Shown one piece after another: positions 1-15,000 of a stretch of 64,000 nucleotides of DNA (the first letter of the stretch is position 1; the number at the start of each line of letters is the position of its first letter). A model generated the notes under the pieces. The model had not been told where the DNA came from. It did no database searches and saw only the letters and a program-made list of their open reading frames with translations. Both the position numbers and the translations under genes were made by a program. This DNA comes from Fratercula arctica. Taxonomy: Eukaryota; Chordata; Aves; Charadriiformes; Alcidae. Location of the stretch: the NCBI GenBank assembly GCA_947846985.1, contig CANTUZ010000027.1, positions 4,478,403 through 4,542,402 of the forward strand. Reading direction: 5' to 3'.

Positions 1-3000
1 GAAAGAAGGAAAGGGGCAAGAGGCGATGGGGGGAAGAATGGAGAAAAAAAAGAAATGAGGAACCGGAGACGGGTGGTGGGGAGGGGAAGGAAAGAGGTAA
101 ATAAGGCGCGGGGAACGGGGGGAAAGAATGGGGACGGGGGTGGAAGAGAGGGTACGAGGGGCAAGAAGGGAAAGATGGAATGGAGGAACAGGGCACGGGG
201 GGAAAGAAAGGGGAAGAAGAAAAGAGAGAAAGGGGAAGGATGAGGAAAGAAGGAAAGAAAGAACAGCGGATGGGGGAAGAATAAAGGAGGAACAGTGGGG
301 GAAGTGTGGGGAAAGAAGGGACAAGGGGGGGGGAAAGAAAAGAGGAAAAGGAGAGGGCTAGAAGAATGGGGAGAGAAAGAAAGAAGGAAGAGGCGACAGG
401 GTGGAAAAAAGAGGAAAGAAGGAAAGGAAGAGCAGGGAACCGGGGAAAGAATGGTAATAGAAGAAAAAGGGGCTGGAGAGCAGAGAAAGAGAGAAAAAAA
501 GGAGGACGAAGGGACGAAGGGAAAAGAACGGGGAAAGGAGGAGAGGAAGAAGAGGCGAAGGCGGGGGAAGAATGGGGAAAGAGGGAAAGAACAGGTGACG
601 AAGAAAAAGAACGGTGAAAGATGTAAAGATGCAGCAGAGAACAGGATGGGAAGTATGGGGAACGGAAGGAGAAAAGAAACAAGGGAGCAGGGGCAAAAAA
701 TGGGGAAAGAAGGAAATGAGCAACAGGGGACGGAGGGGAAAGAAAGCGGAAAGACGGAAAGGAGGAATAGGGGACGGGGTGGAAAGCACAAATAAAGGAA
801 GAAAGGGGGAGCAGGGTACAGGGGAGACAAGTAGGGAAAGAAGGAAAGCGGGAACAGGCGACGGGGGGGAAAGAATGGTGAAAGACATAAAAAAGGAACA
901 GGGGACGAGGGAAAAATAACGGGGAAAGAAGGAACAGGGCACGAGGGTTGAGGAACGGCAGAAGAATGGAAGGAGGAACGGAGCACGAGAGGAAAATAAC
1001 TGGGAAAACAGAAAGAGGGACAAAGGAAAAGGAGAGAGAAACGGGGTAAGAAAGGAAAGGAAGAACGGGGACAGAGGGGAAAGAACGGGGAAAGAAGGGA
1101 AAGAAGGAACAGGAGACAGGGTGGGAAGAAAGAGGACGAGGGGGCAAGAAAGGGGAAATGTGGGACGGCACGGGGAGAACAGAGAAAGAAAGAAGGAATA
1201 GGGGAAGGGGTGGAAGAATGCAGAAAGAAGGAAAGGAAAAAGAGGCGACGGGTGGAAAGAACGGGGAAAGGAGGAACGGGGGATGGGGCAGGAAGAAAGG
1301 ACGTGGAGGGAAGAAAGGGGAAAAGTGGGATGGCAGGGGGAGAATAGGGAAAAAAAGAAAGAAGGAAGAGGGAACGCGGAGGAAGGGGAAAGAAGGAAAG
1401 AAGGAACGGGGGATGGGGAGGAAAGACCGGGGAAGGAAGGGAATGAAGGAACAGGGGTGGGAAAATGGGGAAAGAAAGAAAGGAGGGACGGGAGACCGCG
1501 GTAGAAGAATAGAGAAAGAAGGAAAGAAGGAACAGGCGACAGGAGGAAAAAATGCGGAAAGAAGGAAATGAGGAACACGGGATGGAAGGGAAAGAACGGG
1601 GAACGAAGGGAAAGGAGAAACACGGGACAGGGGAAATGGGAAAAGAAAGAAAAAAGGAACCGGGGACGAGTGGAAAGAAAGGAGACGGGCCAGGGCGGGG
1701 AAAGAAAGGAGTGAGAAGGAAGAGGGAACAGACGAGAAGGATGGGGAAATAAGGGAAGGAGGAAGAGGGGACGGGGGGGAAACATGAGGAAAGAAGGGAA
1801 AAAAGAAACAGGGGATGGAGGGAAGAACGATGAAAGACGAGAAAGGAGAAAAAGGGGACGGCGGCGAAATGCGGGAAGGAGTGGGAAAAATGGGTAAAAA
1901 AGGAAAGGAGGAACAGGGCGCAAGGGAGAAGAACGGGGATAGAAGTAAAGGGGGAAAAGGGCCAGGGGGAGGAATGGGGAAAGGAGGAAAGGGAAAACAG
2001 GCGACGGGGGAAGAATGGGGAAAGAAGGCAAAGAAGAACTGGGGGTGGAGAAGGAAGAATGCGTAAGGAAGAGAAGGAGGAACGGGATGGAGGAGGAATA
2101 ACGGGTAAAGAAGGAAAGGGGGGACAGGGGAAGAATGCAGCAAGCAGGAAAGGTGGAACAGGGCCTGAGGGGGGAGAAAGGAGACGAGGAGGAAGAAACA
2201 GACAAGAAGGAAAAGAGGAACATGGGACAGAGGAGAACAATGGGGAAAGAAAAAACAGGGGACGTGCGGGAAAGAATGCAGAAAGAAGGGAAGGAGGAAT
2301 AGGGGCTGGGGGGGAAACAAAGTGGAAAGAAGGAACGGTGAAACGGGGGACGGGGGAAAGAATGGGGAAAGAAGGAAAGAAAGAAAAGAGGAACCGGGGA
2401 CAGAAGGAAAGAATGGGGAAAGAAGGAAAGGAAAAACAGGAGACCGAGGTAGAAGAAATAGGACAGGGGGAAGCACGGGGAAAGAAGGAAAAGGGGCCAC
2501 AGGCGATGGGGGGAAGAATGGAGAAGAAAAGAAATGAGGAACGGGAGACGGGTGGGGAGGAAGGAAAAAAGTAAATAAGGCACCAGGAAGGGGGGGGGGA
2601 AATGGGAAAAGAAAAGGATAATAGAACAGGGGATGGGGCTGAAGAATAAGGAAGGAAAGGACGGAAAGAGCGGAAAGGACAGAAAGGAAGGAAAGGAAGG
2701 AAAGGACGGAAAGGGGGACTGAGGAAAGAACGGGGGAAGAGGAACGGGGAGGGCAACATGAGGAACAACGGGGAAAAAGAAACAGGGGGCGGGGGAAAGC
2801 ATAGGGAAAGAAGGAAAGCAAGAACGGGGGATGGGCGGGAAAGAACGGGGACGGGGTGGAAGAAAGGGGACGATGGGGAAAAAGGGAAAGACGGAATGGA
2901 GGACTGGGGCACAGCGGGAAAGGATGGGGAAAGAAGTACAGAGCGAGCAGTGGACGGGAGAAGAATAAAGAAGGAACAAGGAACAGCGGGGGAAGTACGG

Positions 3001-6000
3001 GGAAAGAAGGCACCGGGGACAGGGGGAGGAAAGAAAAGAAGGAAAAGCAGCGGGCTGGAAGAATGGGGATGAAAGACAGAAGGAACGGGCGACAGGGTGG
3101 AAAAATGGGGAAAGAAGGAAAGGAGCAACAGGGGATGGAGGAGAAGGAACGGTGCCTGAGGGGAAAGGAGGAAGAGGGGACGGAGAGAAGAGAATGGGGA
3201 AAGAAAGAACAGAGGAACAGGGGACGGAGGAAAAAAAAAATGGGGAAGGAAGAAAAGAAAGAAGAGGCGATGAGGAAAAAAGAAAGGTGAAAGACACAAA
3301 GATGCAACAGAGAACGGGCTGGGAAGCATGGGGAAAGAAGGAGAAAAAGAAACAAGGGAGAAGGGGCAAAGAATGGGGAAAGAAGGAAAGGAGCGACAGG
3401 GGATGGAGGGGAAAGGAACAACAGGCGACAAGGCGGGGAAGGAACAGGAAAAGGAACAAAGGGGCAAAACGGGGGACGGGACCTGTAAGAATGGGAAAAG
3501 ACCACAAAGGGGAATACGTGACGGCGGGCAGAAAGAGTGGGAAAGACGGAACGCGTGACGGAGGGGAAAAGCATGGTGAAAGAAGAGAAAGGAAGGAGAG
3601 GGGACAAAGAGAAAAGAATGGGGAAAGAAGGAAAGGCGAAAGGCGGACCAAGGGGAGAAGAACGAAGATAGAAGCAAAGGGAAAACAAGCGACAGGAGAA
3701 AGAACGGGGAAAAGAGGAAAGGGAAACAGAGGACAGAGGCAAAAGAATGGGGAAAGAAGAAAAGGAGAAACAGGAGACTGGGGCAGAAAAATGGGGCAGG
3801 GGAAAGAGTGGGGAAAGAAGGAAAGGGGCAAGAGGCGATGGGGGGAAGAATGGAGAAAAAAAAGAAATGAGGAACCGGAGACGGGTGGTGGGGAGGGGAA
3901 GGAAAGAGGTAAATAAGGCGCGGGGAACGGGGGGAAAGAATGGGGACGGGGGTGGAAGAGAGGGTACGAGGGGCAAGAAGGGAAAGATGGAATGGAGGAA
4001 CAGGGCACGGGGGGAAAGAAAGGGGAAGAAGAAAAGAGAGAAAGGGGAAGGATGAGGAAAGAAGGAAAGAAAGAACAGCGGATGGGGGAAGAATAAAGGA
4101 GGAACAGTGGGGGAAGTGTGGGGAAAGAAGGGACAACGGGGGGGAAAGAAAAGAGGAAAAGGAGAGGGCTAGAAGAATGGGGAGAGAAAGAAGAAGGAAG
4201 AGGCGACAGGGTGGAAAAAAGAGGAAAGAAGGAAAGGAAGAGCAGGGAACCGGGGAAAGAATGGTAATAGAAGAAAAAGGGGCTGGAGAGCAGAGAAAGA
4301 GAGAAAAAAAGGAGGACGAAGGGACGAAGGGAAAAGAACGGGGAAAGGAGGAGAGGAAGAAGAGGCGAAGGCGGGGGAAGAATGGGGAAAGAGGGAAAGA
4401 ACAGGTGACGAAGAAAAAGAACGGTGAAAGATGTAAAGATGCAGCAGAGAACAGGATGGGAAGTATGGGGAACGGAAGGAGAAAAGAAACAAGGGAGCAG
4501 GGGCAAAAAATGGGGAAAGAAGGAAATGAGCAACAGGGGACGGAGGGGAAAGAAAGCGGAAAGACGGAAAGGAGGAATAGGGGACGGGGTGGAAAGCACA
4601 AATAAAGGAAGAAAGGGGGAGCAGGGTACAGGGGAGACAAGTAGGGAAAGAAGGAAAGCGGGAACAGGCGACGGGGGGGAAAGAATGGTGAAAGACATAA
4701 AAAAGGAACAGGGGACGAGGGAAAAATAACGGGGAAAGAAGGAACAGGGCACGAGGGTTGAGGAACGGCAGAAGAATGGAAGGAGGAACGGGGGCACGAG
4801 AGGAAAATAACTGGGAAAACAGAAAGAGGGACAAAGGAAAAGGAGAGAGAAACGGGGTAAGAAAGGAAAGGAAGAACGGGGACAGAGGGGAAAGAACGGG
4901 GAAAGAAGGGAAAGAAGGAACAGGAGACAGGGTGGGAAGAAAGAGGACGAGGGGGCAAGAAAGGGGAAATGTGGGACGGCACGGGGAGAACAGAGAAAGA
5001 AAGAAGGAATAGGGGAAGGGGTGGAAGAATGCAGAAAGAAGGAAAGGAAAAAGAGGCGACGGGTGGAAAGAACGGGGAAAGGAGGAACGGGGGATGGGGC
5101 AGGAAGAAAGGACGTGGAGGGAAGAAAGGGGAAAAGTGGGATGGCAGGGGGAGAATAGGGAAAAAAAGAAAGAAGGAAGAGGGAACGCGGAGGAAGGGGA
5201 AAGAAGGAAAGAAGGAACGGGGGATGGGGAGGAAAGACCGGGGAAGGAAGGGAATGAAGGAACAGGGGTGGGAAAATGGGGAAAGAAAGAAAGGAGGGAC
5301 GGGAGACCGCGGTAGAAGAATAGAGAAAGAAGGAAAGAAGGAACAGGCGACAGGAGGAAAAAATGTGGAAAGAAGGAAATGAGGAACACGGGATGGAAGG
5401 GAAAGAACGGGGAACGAAGGGAAAGGAGAAACACGGGACAGGGGAAATGGGAAAAGAAAGAAAAAAGGAACCGGGGACGAGTGGAAAGAAAGGAGACGGG
5501 CCAGGGCGGGGGAAGAAAGGAGTGAGAAGGAAGAGGGAACAGACGAGAAGGATGGGGAAATAAGGGAAGGAGGAAGAGGGGACGGGGGGGAAACATGAGG
5601 AAAGAAGGGAAAAAAGAAACAGGGGATGGAGGGAAGAACGATGAAAGACGAGAAAGGAGAAAAAGGGGACGGCGGCGAAATGCGGGAAGGAGTGGGAAAA
5701 ATGGGTAAAAAAGGAAAGGAGGAACAGGGCGCAAGGGAGAAGAACGGGGATAGAAGTAAAGGGGGAAAAGGGCCAGGGGGAGGAATGGGGAAAGGAGGAA
5801 AGGGAAAACAGGCGACGGGGGAAGAATGGGGAAAGAAGGCAAAGAAGAACTGGGGGTGGAGAAGGAAGAATGCGTAAGGAAGAGAAGGAGGAACGGGATG
5901 GAGGAGGAATAACGGGTAAAGAAGGAAAGGGGGGACAGGGGAAGAATGCAGCAAGCAGGAAAGGTGGAACAGGGCCTGAGGGGGGAGAAAGGAGACGAGG

Positions 6001-9000
6001 AGGAAGAAACAGACAAGAAGGAAAAGAGGAACATGGGACAGAGGAGAACAATGGGGAAAGAAAAAACAGGGGACGTGCGGGAAAGAATGCAGAAAGAAGG
6101 GAAGGAGGAATAGGGGCTGGGGGGGAAACAAAGTGGAAAGAAGGAACGGTGAAACGGGGGACGGGGGAAAGAATGGGGAAAGAAGGAAAGAAAGAAAAGA
6201 GGAACCGGGGACAGAAGGAAAGAATGGGGAAAGAAGGAAAGGAAAAACAGGTGACTGAGACAGAAGAAATAGGACAGGGGGAAGCACGGGGAAAGAAGGA
6301 AAAGGGGCCACAGGCGATGGGGGGAAGAATGGAGAAGAAAAGAAATGAGGAACGGGAGACGGGTGGGGAGGAAGGAAAAAAGTAAATAAGGCACCAGGAG
6401 GGGGGGGGGGAAATGGGAAAAGAAAAGGATAATAGAACAGGGGATGGGGCTGAAGAATAAGGAAGGAAAGGACGGAAAGAGCGGAAAGGACAGAAAGGAA
6501 GGAAAGGAAGGAAAGGACGGAAAGGGGGACTGAGGAAAGAACGGGGGAAGGAGGAACGGGGAGGGCAACATGAGGAACAACGGGGAAAAAGAAACAGGGG
6601 GCGGGGGAAAGAATGGGGAAAGAAGGAAAGCAAGAACGGGGGATGGGCGGGAAAGAATGGGGACGGGGTGGAAGAAAGGGGACGATGGGGAAAGAGGGAA
6701 AGATGGAATGGAGGACTGGGGCACAGCGGGAAAGGATGGGGAAAGAAGTACAGAGCGAGCAGTGGACGGGAGAAGAATAAAGAAGGAACAAGGAACAGCG
6801 GGGGAAGTACGGGGAAAGAAGGCACCGGGGACAGGGGGAGGAAAGAAAAGAAGGAAAAGCAGCGGGCTGGAAGAATGGGGATGAAAGAAAGAAGGAACGG
6901 GCGACAGGGTGGAAAAATGGGGAAAGAAGGAAAGGAGCAACAGGGGATGGAGGAGAAGGAACGGTGCCTGAGGGGAAAGGAGGAAGAGGGGACGGAGAGA
7001 AGAGAATGGGGAAAGAAAGAACAGAGGAACAGGGGACGGAGGAAAAAAAAATGGGGAAGGAAGAAAAGAAAGAAGAGGCGATGAGGAAAAAAGAAAGGTG
7101 AAAGACACAAAGATGCAACAGAGAACGGGCTGGGAAGCATGGGGAAAGAAGGAGAAAAAGAAACAAGGGAGAAGGGGCAAAGAATGGGGAAAGAAGGAAA
7201 GGAGCGACAGGGGATGGAGGGGAAAGGAACAACAGGCGACAAGGCGGGGAAGGAACAGGAAAAGGAACAAAGGGGCAAAACGGGGGACGGGACCTGTAAG
7301 AATGGGAAAAGACCACAAAGGGGAATACGTGACGGCGGGCAGAAAGAGTGGGAAAGACGGAACGCGTGACGGAGGGGAAAAGCATGGTGAAAGAAGAGAA
7401 AGGAAGGAGAGGGGACAAAGGGAAAAGAATGGGGAAAGAAGGAAAGGCGAAAGGCGGACCAAGGGGAGAAGAACGAAGATAGAAGCAAAGGGAAAACAAG
7501 CGACAGGAGAAAGAACGGGGAAAAGAGGAAAGGGAAACAGAGGACAGAGGCAAAAGAATGGGGAAAGAAGAAAAGGAGAAACAGGAGACTGGGGCAGAAA
7601 AATGGGGCAGGGGAAAGAGTGGGGAAAGAAGGAAAGGGGCAAGAGGCGATGGGGGGAAGAATGGAGAAAAAAAAGAAATGAGGAACCGGAGACGGGTGGT
7701 GGGGAGGGGAAGGAAAGAGGTAAATAAGGCGCGGGGAACGGGGGGAAAGAATGGGGACGGGGGTGGAAGAGAGGGTACGAGGGGCAAGAAGGGAAAGATG
7801 GAATGGAGGAACAGGGCACGGGGGGAAAGAAAGGGGAAGAAGAAAAGAGGGAAAGGGGAAGGATGAGGAAAGAAGGAAAGAAAGAACAGCGGATGGGGGA
7901 AGAATAAAGGAGGAACAGTGGGGGAAGTGTGGGGAAAGAAGGGACAACGGGGGGAAAGAAAAGAGGAAAAGGAGAGGGCTAGAAGAATGGGGAGAGAAAG
8001 AAAGAAGGAAGAGGCGACAGGGTGGAAAAAAGAGGAAAGAAGGAAAGGAAGAACAGGGAACCGGGGAAAGAATGGTAATAGAAGAAAAAGGGGCTGGAGA
8101 GCAGAGAAAGAGAGAAAAAAAGGAGGACGAAGGGACGAAGGGAAAAGAACGGGGAAAGGAGGAGAGGAAGAAGAGGCGAAGGCGGGGGAAGAATGGGGAA
8201 AGAGGGAAAGAACAGGTGACGAAGAAAAAGAACGGTGAAAGATGTAAAGATGCAGCAGAGAACAGGATGGGAAGTATGGGGAACGGAAGGAGAAAAGAAA
8301 CAAGGGAGCAGGGGCAAAAAATGGGGAAAGAAGGAAATGAGCAACAGGGGACGGAGGGGAAAGAAAGCGGAAAGACGGAAAGGAGGAATAGGGGACGGGG
8401 TGGAAAGCACAAATAAAGGAAGAAAGGGGGAGCAGGGTACAGGGGAGACAAGTAGGGAAAGAAGGAAAGCGGGAACAGGCGACGGGGGGGAAAGAATGGT
8501 GAAAGACATAAAAAAGGAACAGGGGACGAGGGAAAAATAACGGGGAAAGAAGGAACAGGGCACGAGGGTTGAGGAACGGCAGAAGAATGGAAGGAGGAAC
8601 GGGGCACGAGAGGAAAATAACTGGGAAAACAGAAAGAGGGACAAAGGAAAAGGAGAGAGAAACGGGGTAAGAAAGGAAAGGAAGAACGGGGACAGAGGGG
8701 AAAGAACGGGGAAAGAAGGGAAAGAAGGAACAGGAGACAGGGTGGGAAGAAAGAGGACGAGGGGGCAAGAAAGGGGAAATGTGGGACGGCACGGGGAGAA
8801 CAGAGAAAGAAAGAAGGAATAGGGGAAGGGGTGGAAGAATGCAGAAAGAAGGAAAGGAAAAAGAGGCGACGGGTGGAAAGAACGGGGAAAGGAGGAACGG
8901 GGGATGGGGCAGGAAGAAAGGACGTGGAGGGAAGAAAGGGGAAAAGTGGGATGGCAGGGGGAGAATAGGGAAAAAAAGAAAGAAGGAAGAGGGAACGCGG

Positions 9001-12000
9001 AGGAAGGGGAAAGAAGGAAAGAAGGAACGGGGGATGGGGAGGAAAGACCGGGGAAGGAAGGGAATGAAGGAACAGGGGTGGGAAAATGGGGAAAGAAAGA
9101 AAGGAGGGACGGGAGACCGCGGTAGAAGAACAGAGAAAGAAGGAAAGAAGGAACAGGCGACAGGAGGAAAAAATGTGGAAAGAAGGAAATGAGGAACACG
9201 GGATGGAAGGGAAAGAACGGGGAACGAAGGGAAAGGAGAAACACGGGACAGGGGAAATGGGAAAAGAAAGAAAAAAGGAACCGGGGACGAGTGGAAAGAA
9301 AGGAGACGGGCCAGGGCGGGGGAAGAAAGGAGTGAGAAGGAAGAGGGAACAGACGAGAAGGATGGGGAAATAAGGGAAGGAGGAAGAGGGGACGGGGGGG
9401 AAACATGAGGAAAGAAGGGAAAAAGAAACAGGGGATGGAGGGAAGAACGATGAAAGACGAGAAAGGAGAAAAAGGGGACGGCGGCGAAATGCGGGAAGGA
9501 GTGGGAAAAATGGGTAAAAAAGGAAAGGAGGAACAGGGCGCAAGGGAGAAGAACGGGGATAGAAGTAAAGGGGGAAAAGGGCCAGGGGGAGGAATGGGGA
9601 AAGGAGGAAAGGGAAAACAGGCGACGGGGGAAGAATGGGGAAAGAAGGCAAAGAAGAACTGGGGGTGGAGAAGGAAGAATGCGTAAGGAAGAGAAGGAGG
9701 AACGGGATGGAGGAGGAATAACGGGTAAAGAAGGAAAGGGGGGACAGGGGAAGAATGCAGCAAGCAGGAAAGGTGGAACAGGGCCTGAGGGGGGAGAAAG
9801 GAGACGAGGAGGAAGAAACAGACAAGAAGGAAAAGAGGAACATGGGACAGAGGAGAACAATGGGGAAAGAAAAAACAGGGGACGTGCGGGAAAGAATGCA
9901 GAAAGAAGGGAAGGAGGAATAGGGGCTGGGGGGGAAACAAAGTGGAAAGAAGGAACGGTGAAACGGGGGACGGGGGAAAGAATGGGGAAAGAAGGAAAGA
10001 AAGAAAAGAGGAACCGGGGACAGAAGGAAAGAATGGGGAAAGAAGGAAAGGAAAAACAGGGGACTGAGGCAGAAGAAATAGGACAGGGGGAAGCACGGGG
10101 AAAGAAGGAAAAGGGGCCACAGGCGATGGGGGGAAGAATGGAGAAAAAAAAGAAATGAGGAACGGGAGACGGGTGGGGAGGAAGGAAAAAAGTAAATAAG
10201 GCACCAGGAAGGGGGGGGGGAAATGGGAAAAGAAAAGGATAATAGAACAGGGGATGGGGCTGAAGAATAAGGAAGGAAAGGACGGAAAGAGCGGAAAGGA
10301 CAGAAAGGAAGGAAAGGAAGGAAAGGACGGAAAGGGGGACTGAGGAAAGAACGGGGGAAGAGGAACGGGGAGGGCAACATGAGGAACAACGGGGAAAAAG
10401 AAACAGGGGGCGGGGGAAAGAATGGGGAAAGAAGGAAAGCAAGAACGGGGGATGGGCGGGAAAGAATGGGGACGGGGTGGAAGAAAGGGGACGATGGGGA
10501 AAGAGGGAAAGATGGAATGGAGGACTGGGGCACAGCGGGAAAGGATGGGGAAAGAAGTACAGAGCGAGCAGTGGACGGGAGAAGAATAAAGAAGGAACAA
10601 GGAACAGCGGGGGAAGTATGGGGAAAGAAGGCAGAGGGGACAGGGGGAGGAAAGAAAAGAAGGAAAAGCAGCGGGCTGGAAGAATGGGGATGAAAGAAAG
10701 AAGGAACGGGCGACAGGGTGGAAAAATGGGGAAAGAAGGAAAGGAGCAACAGGGGATGGAGGAGAAAGAATGGTGCATGAAGGAAAAGGAGGAAGAGGGG
10801 ACGGAGAGAAGAGAATGGGGAAAGAAAGAACAGAGGAACAGGGGACGGAGGAAAAAAAAATGGGGAAGGAAGAAAAGAAAGAAGAGGCGATGAGGAAAAA
10901 AAAAAGGTGAAAGACACAAAGATGCAACAGAGAAGCGGCTGGGAAGCATGGGGAAAGAAGGAGAAAAAGAAACAAGGGAGAAGGGGCAAAGAATGGGGAA
11001 AGAAGGAAAGGAGCGACAGGGGATGGAGGGGAAAGGAACAACAGGCGACAAGGCGGGGAAGGAACAGGAAAAGGAACAAAGGGGCAAAACGGGGGACGGG
11101 ACCTGTAAGAATGGGAAAAGACCACAAAGGGGAATACGTGACGGCGGGCAGAAAGAGTGGGAAAGACGGAACGCGTGACGGAGGGGAAAAGCATGGTGAA
11201 AGAAGAGAAAGGAAGGAGAGGGGACAAAGGGAAAAGAATGGGGAAAGAAGGAAAGGCGAAAGGCGGACCAAGGGGAGAAGAACGAAGATAGAAGCAAAGG
11301 GAAAACAAGCGACAGGAGAAAGAACGGGGAAAAGAGGAAAGGGAAACAGAGGACAGAGGCAAAAGAATGGGGAAAGAAGAAAAGGAGAAACAGGAGACTG
11401 GGGCAGAAAAATGGGGCAGGGGAAAGAGTGGGGAAAGAAGGAAAGGGGCAAGAGGCGATGGGGGGAAGAATGGAGAAAAAAAAGAAATGAGGAACCGGAG
11501 ACGGGTGGTGGGGAGGGGAAGGAAAGAGGTAAATAAGGCGCGGGGAACGGGGGGAAAGAATGGGGACGGGGGTGGAAGAGAGGGTACGAGGGGCAAGAAG
11601 GGAAAGATGGAATGGAGGAACAGGGCACGGGGGGAAAGAAAGGGGAAGAAGAAAAGAGGGAAAGGGGAAGGATGAGGAAAGAAGGAAAGAAAGAACAGCG
11701 GATGGGGGAAGAATAAAGGAGGAACAGTGGGGGAAGTGTGGGGAAAGAAGGGACAAGGGGGGGGGAAAGAAAAGAGGAAAAGGAGAGGGCTAGAAGAATG
11801 GGGAGAGAAAGAAAGAAGGAAGAGGCGACAGGGTGGAAAAAAGAGGAAAGAAGGAAAGGAAGAGCAGGGAACCGGGGAAAGAATGGTAATAGAAGAAAAA
11901 GGGGCTGGAGAGCAGAGAAAGAGAGAAAAAAAGGAGGACGAAGGGACGAAGGGAAAAGAACGGGGAAAGGAGGAGAGGAAGAAGAGGCGAAGGCGGGGGA

Positions 12001-15000
12001 AGAATGGGGAAAGAGGGAAAGAACAGGTGACGAAGAAAAAGAACGGTGAAAGATGTAAAGATGCAGCAGAGAACAGGATGGGAAGTATGGGGAACGGAAG
12101 GAGAAAAGAAACAAGGGAGCAGGGGCAAAAAATGGGGAAAGAAGGAAATGAGCAACAGGGGACGGAGGGGAAAGAAAGCGGAAAGACGGAAAGGAGGAAT
12201 AGGGGACGGGGTGGAAAGCACAAATAAAGGAAGAAAGGGGGAGCAGGGTACAGGGGAGACAAGTAGGGAAAGAAGGAAAGCGGGAACAGGCGACGGGGGG
12301 GAAAGAATGGTGAAAGACATAAAAAAGGAACAGGGGACGAGGGAAAAATAACGGGGAAAGAAGGAACAGGGCACGAGGGTTGAGGAACGGCAGAAGAATG
12401 GAAGGAGGAACGGAGCACGAGAGGAAAATAACTGGGAAAACAGAAAGAGGGACAAAGGAAAAGGAGAGAGAAACGGGGTAAGAAAGGAAAGGAAGAACGG
12501 GGACAGAGGGGAAAGAACGGGGAAAGAAGGGAAAGAAGGAACAGGAGACAGGGTGGGAAGAAAGAGGACGAGGGGGCAAGAAAGGGGAAATGTGGGACGG
12601 CACGGGGAGAACAGAGAAAGAAAGAAGGAATAGGGGAAGGGGTGGAAGAATGCAGAAAGAAGGAAAGGAAAAAGAGGCGACGGGTGGAAAGAACGGGGAA
12701 AGGAGGAACGGGGGATGGGGCAGGAAGAAAGGACGTGGAGGGAAGAAAGGGGAAAAGTGGGATGGCAGGGGGAGAATAGGGAAAAAAAGAAAGAAGGAAG
12801 AGGGAACGCGGAGGAAGGGGAAAGAAGGAAAGAAGGAACGGGGGATGGGGAGGAAAGACCGGGGAAGGAAGGGAATGAAGGAACAGGGGTGGGAAAATGG
12901 GGAAAGAAAGAAAGGAGGGACGGGAGACCGCGGTAGAAGAATAGAGAAAGAAGGAAAGAAGGAACAGGCGACAGGAGGAAAAAATGTGGAAAGAAGGAAA
13001 TGAGGAACACGGGATGGAAGGGAAAGAACGGGGAACGAAGGGAAAGGAGAAACACGGGACAGGGGAAATGGGAAAAGAAAGAAAAAAGGAACCGGGGACG
13101 AGTGGAAAGAAAGGAGACGGGCCAGGGCGGGGGAAGAAAGGAGTGAGAAGGAAGAGGGAACAGACGAGAAGGATGGGGAAATAAGGGAAGGAGGAAGAGG
13201 GGACGGGGGGGAAACATGAGGAAAGAAGGGAAAAAAGAAACAGGGGATGGAGGGAAGAACGATGAAAGACGAGAAAGGAGAAAAAGGGGACGGCGGCGAA
13301 ATGCGGGAAGGAGTGGGAAAAATGGGTAAAAAAGGAAAGGAGGAACAGGGCGCAAGGGAGAAGAACGGGGATAGAAGTAAAGGGGGAAAAGGGCCAGGGG
13401 GAGGAATGGGGAAAGGAGGAAAGGGAAAACAGGCGACGGGGGAAGAATGGGGAAAGAAGGCAAAGAAGAACTGGGGGTGGAGAAGGAAGAATGCGTAAGG
13501 AAGAGAAGGAGGAACGGGATGGAGGAGGAATAACGGGTAAAGAAGGAAAGGGGGGACAGGGGAAGAATGCAGCAAGCAGGAAAGGTGGAACAGGGCCTGA
13601 GGGGGGAGAAAGGAGACGAGGAGGAAGAAACAGACAAGAAGGAAAAGAGGAACATGGGACAGAGGAGAACAATGGGGAAAGAAAAAAGACAGGGGACGTG
13701 CGGGAAAGAAAGCGGAGAGAAGGGAAGGAGGAATAGGGGCTGGGGGGGAAACAAAGTGGAAAGAAGGAACGGTGAAACGGGGGAAAGAGGGAAAGAATGG
13801 GGAAAGAAGGAAAGAAAGAAAAGAGGAACCGGGGACAGAAGGAAAGAATGGGGAAAGAAGGAAAGGAAAAACAGGAGACCGAGGTAGAAGAAATAGGACA
13901 GGGGGAAGCACGGGGAAAGAAGGAAAAGGGGCCACAGGCGATGGGGGGAAGAATGGAGAAGAAAAGAAATGAGGAACGGGAGACGGGTGGGGAGGAAGGA
14001 AAAAAGTAAATAAGGCACCAGGAAGGGGGGGGGGAAATGGGAAAAGAAAAGGATAATAGAACAGGGGATGGGGCTGAAGAATAAGGAAGGAAAGGACGGA
14101 AAGAGCGGAAAGGACAGAAAGGAAGGAAAGGAAGGAAAGGACGGAAAGGGGGACTGAGGAAAGAACGGGGGAAGAGGAACGGGGAGGGCAACATGAGGAA
14201 CAACGGGGAAAAAGAAACAGGGGGCGGGGGAAAGCATAGGGAAAGAAGGAAAGCAAGAACGGGGGATGGGCGGGAAAGAACGGGGACGGGGTGGAAGAAA
14301 GGGGACGATGGGGAAAAAGGGAAAGACGGAATGGAGGACTGGGGCACAGCGGGAAAGGATGGGGAAAGAAGTACAGAGCGAGCAGTGGACGGGAGAAGAA
14401 TAAAGAAGGAACAAGGAACAGCGGGGGAAGTACGGGGAAAGAAGGCACCGGGGACAGGGGGAGGAAAGAAAAGAAGGAAAAGCAGCGGGCTGGAAGAATG
14501 GGGATGAAAGACAGAAGGAACGGGCGACAGGGTGGAAAAATGGGGAAAGAAGGAAAGGAGCAACAGGGGATGGAGGAGAAGGAACGGTGCCTGAGGGGAA
14601 AGGAGGAAGAGGGGACGGAGAGAAGAGAATGGGGAAAGAAAGAACAGAGGAACAGGGGACGGAAGAAAAAAAAAAATGGGGAAGGAAGAAAAGAAAGAAG
14701 AGGCGATGAGGAAAAAAGAAAGGTGAAAGACACAAAGATGCAACAGAGAAGCGGCTGGGAAGCATGGGGAAAGAAGGAGAAAAAGAAACAAGGGAGAAGG
14801 GGCAAAGAATGGGGAAAGAAGGAAAGGAGCAACAGGGGATGGAGGGGAAAGGAACAACAGGCGACAAGGCGGGGAAGGAACAGGAAAAGGAACAAAGGGG
14901 CAAAACGGGGGACGGGACCTGTAAGAATGGGAAAAGACCACAAAGGGGAATACGTGACGGCGGGCAGAAAGAGTGGGAAAGACGGAACGCGTGACGGAGG

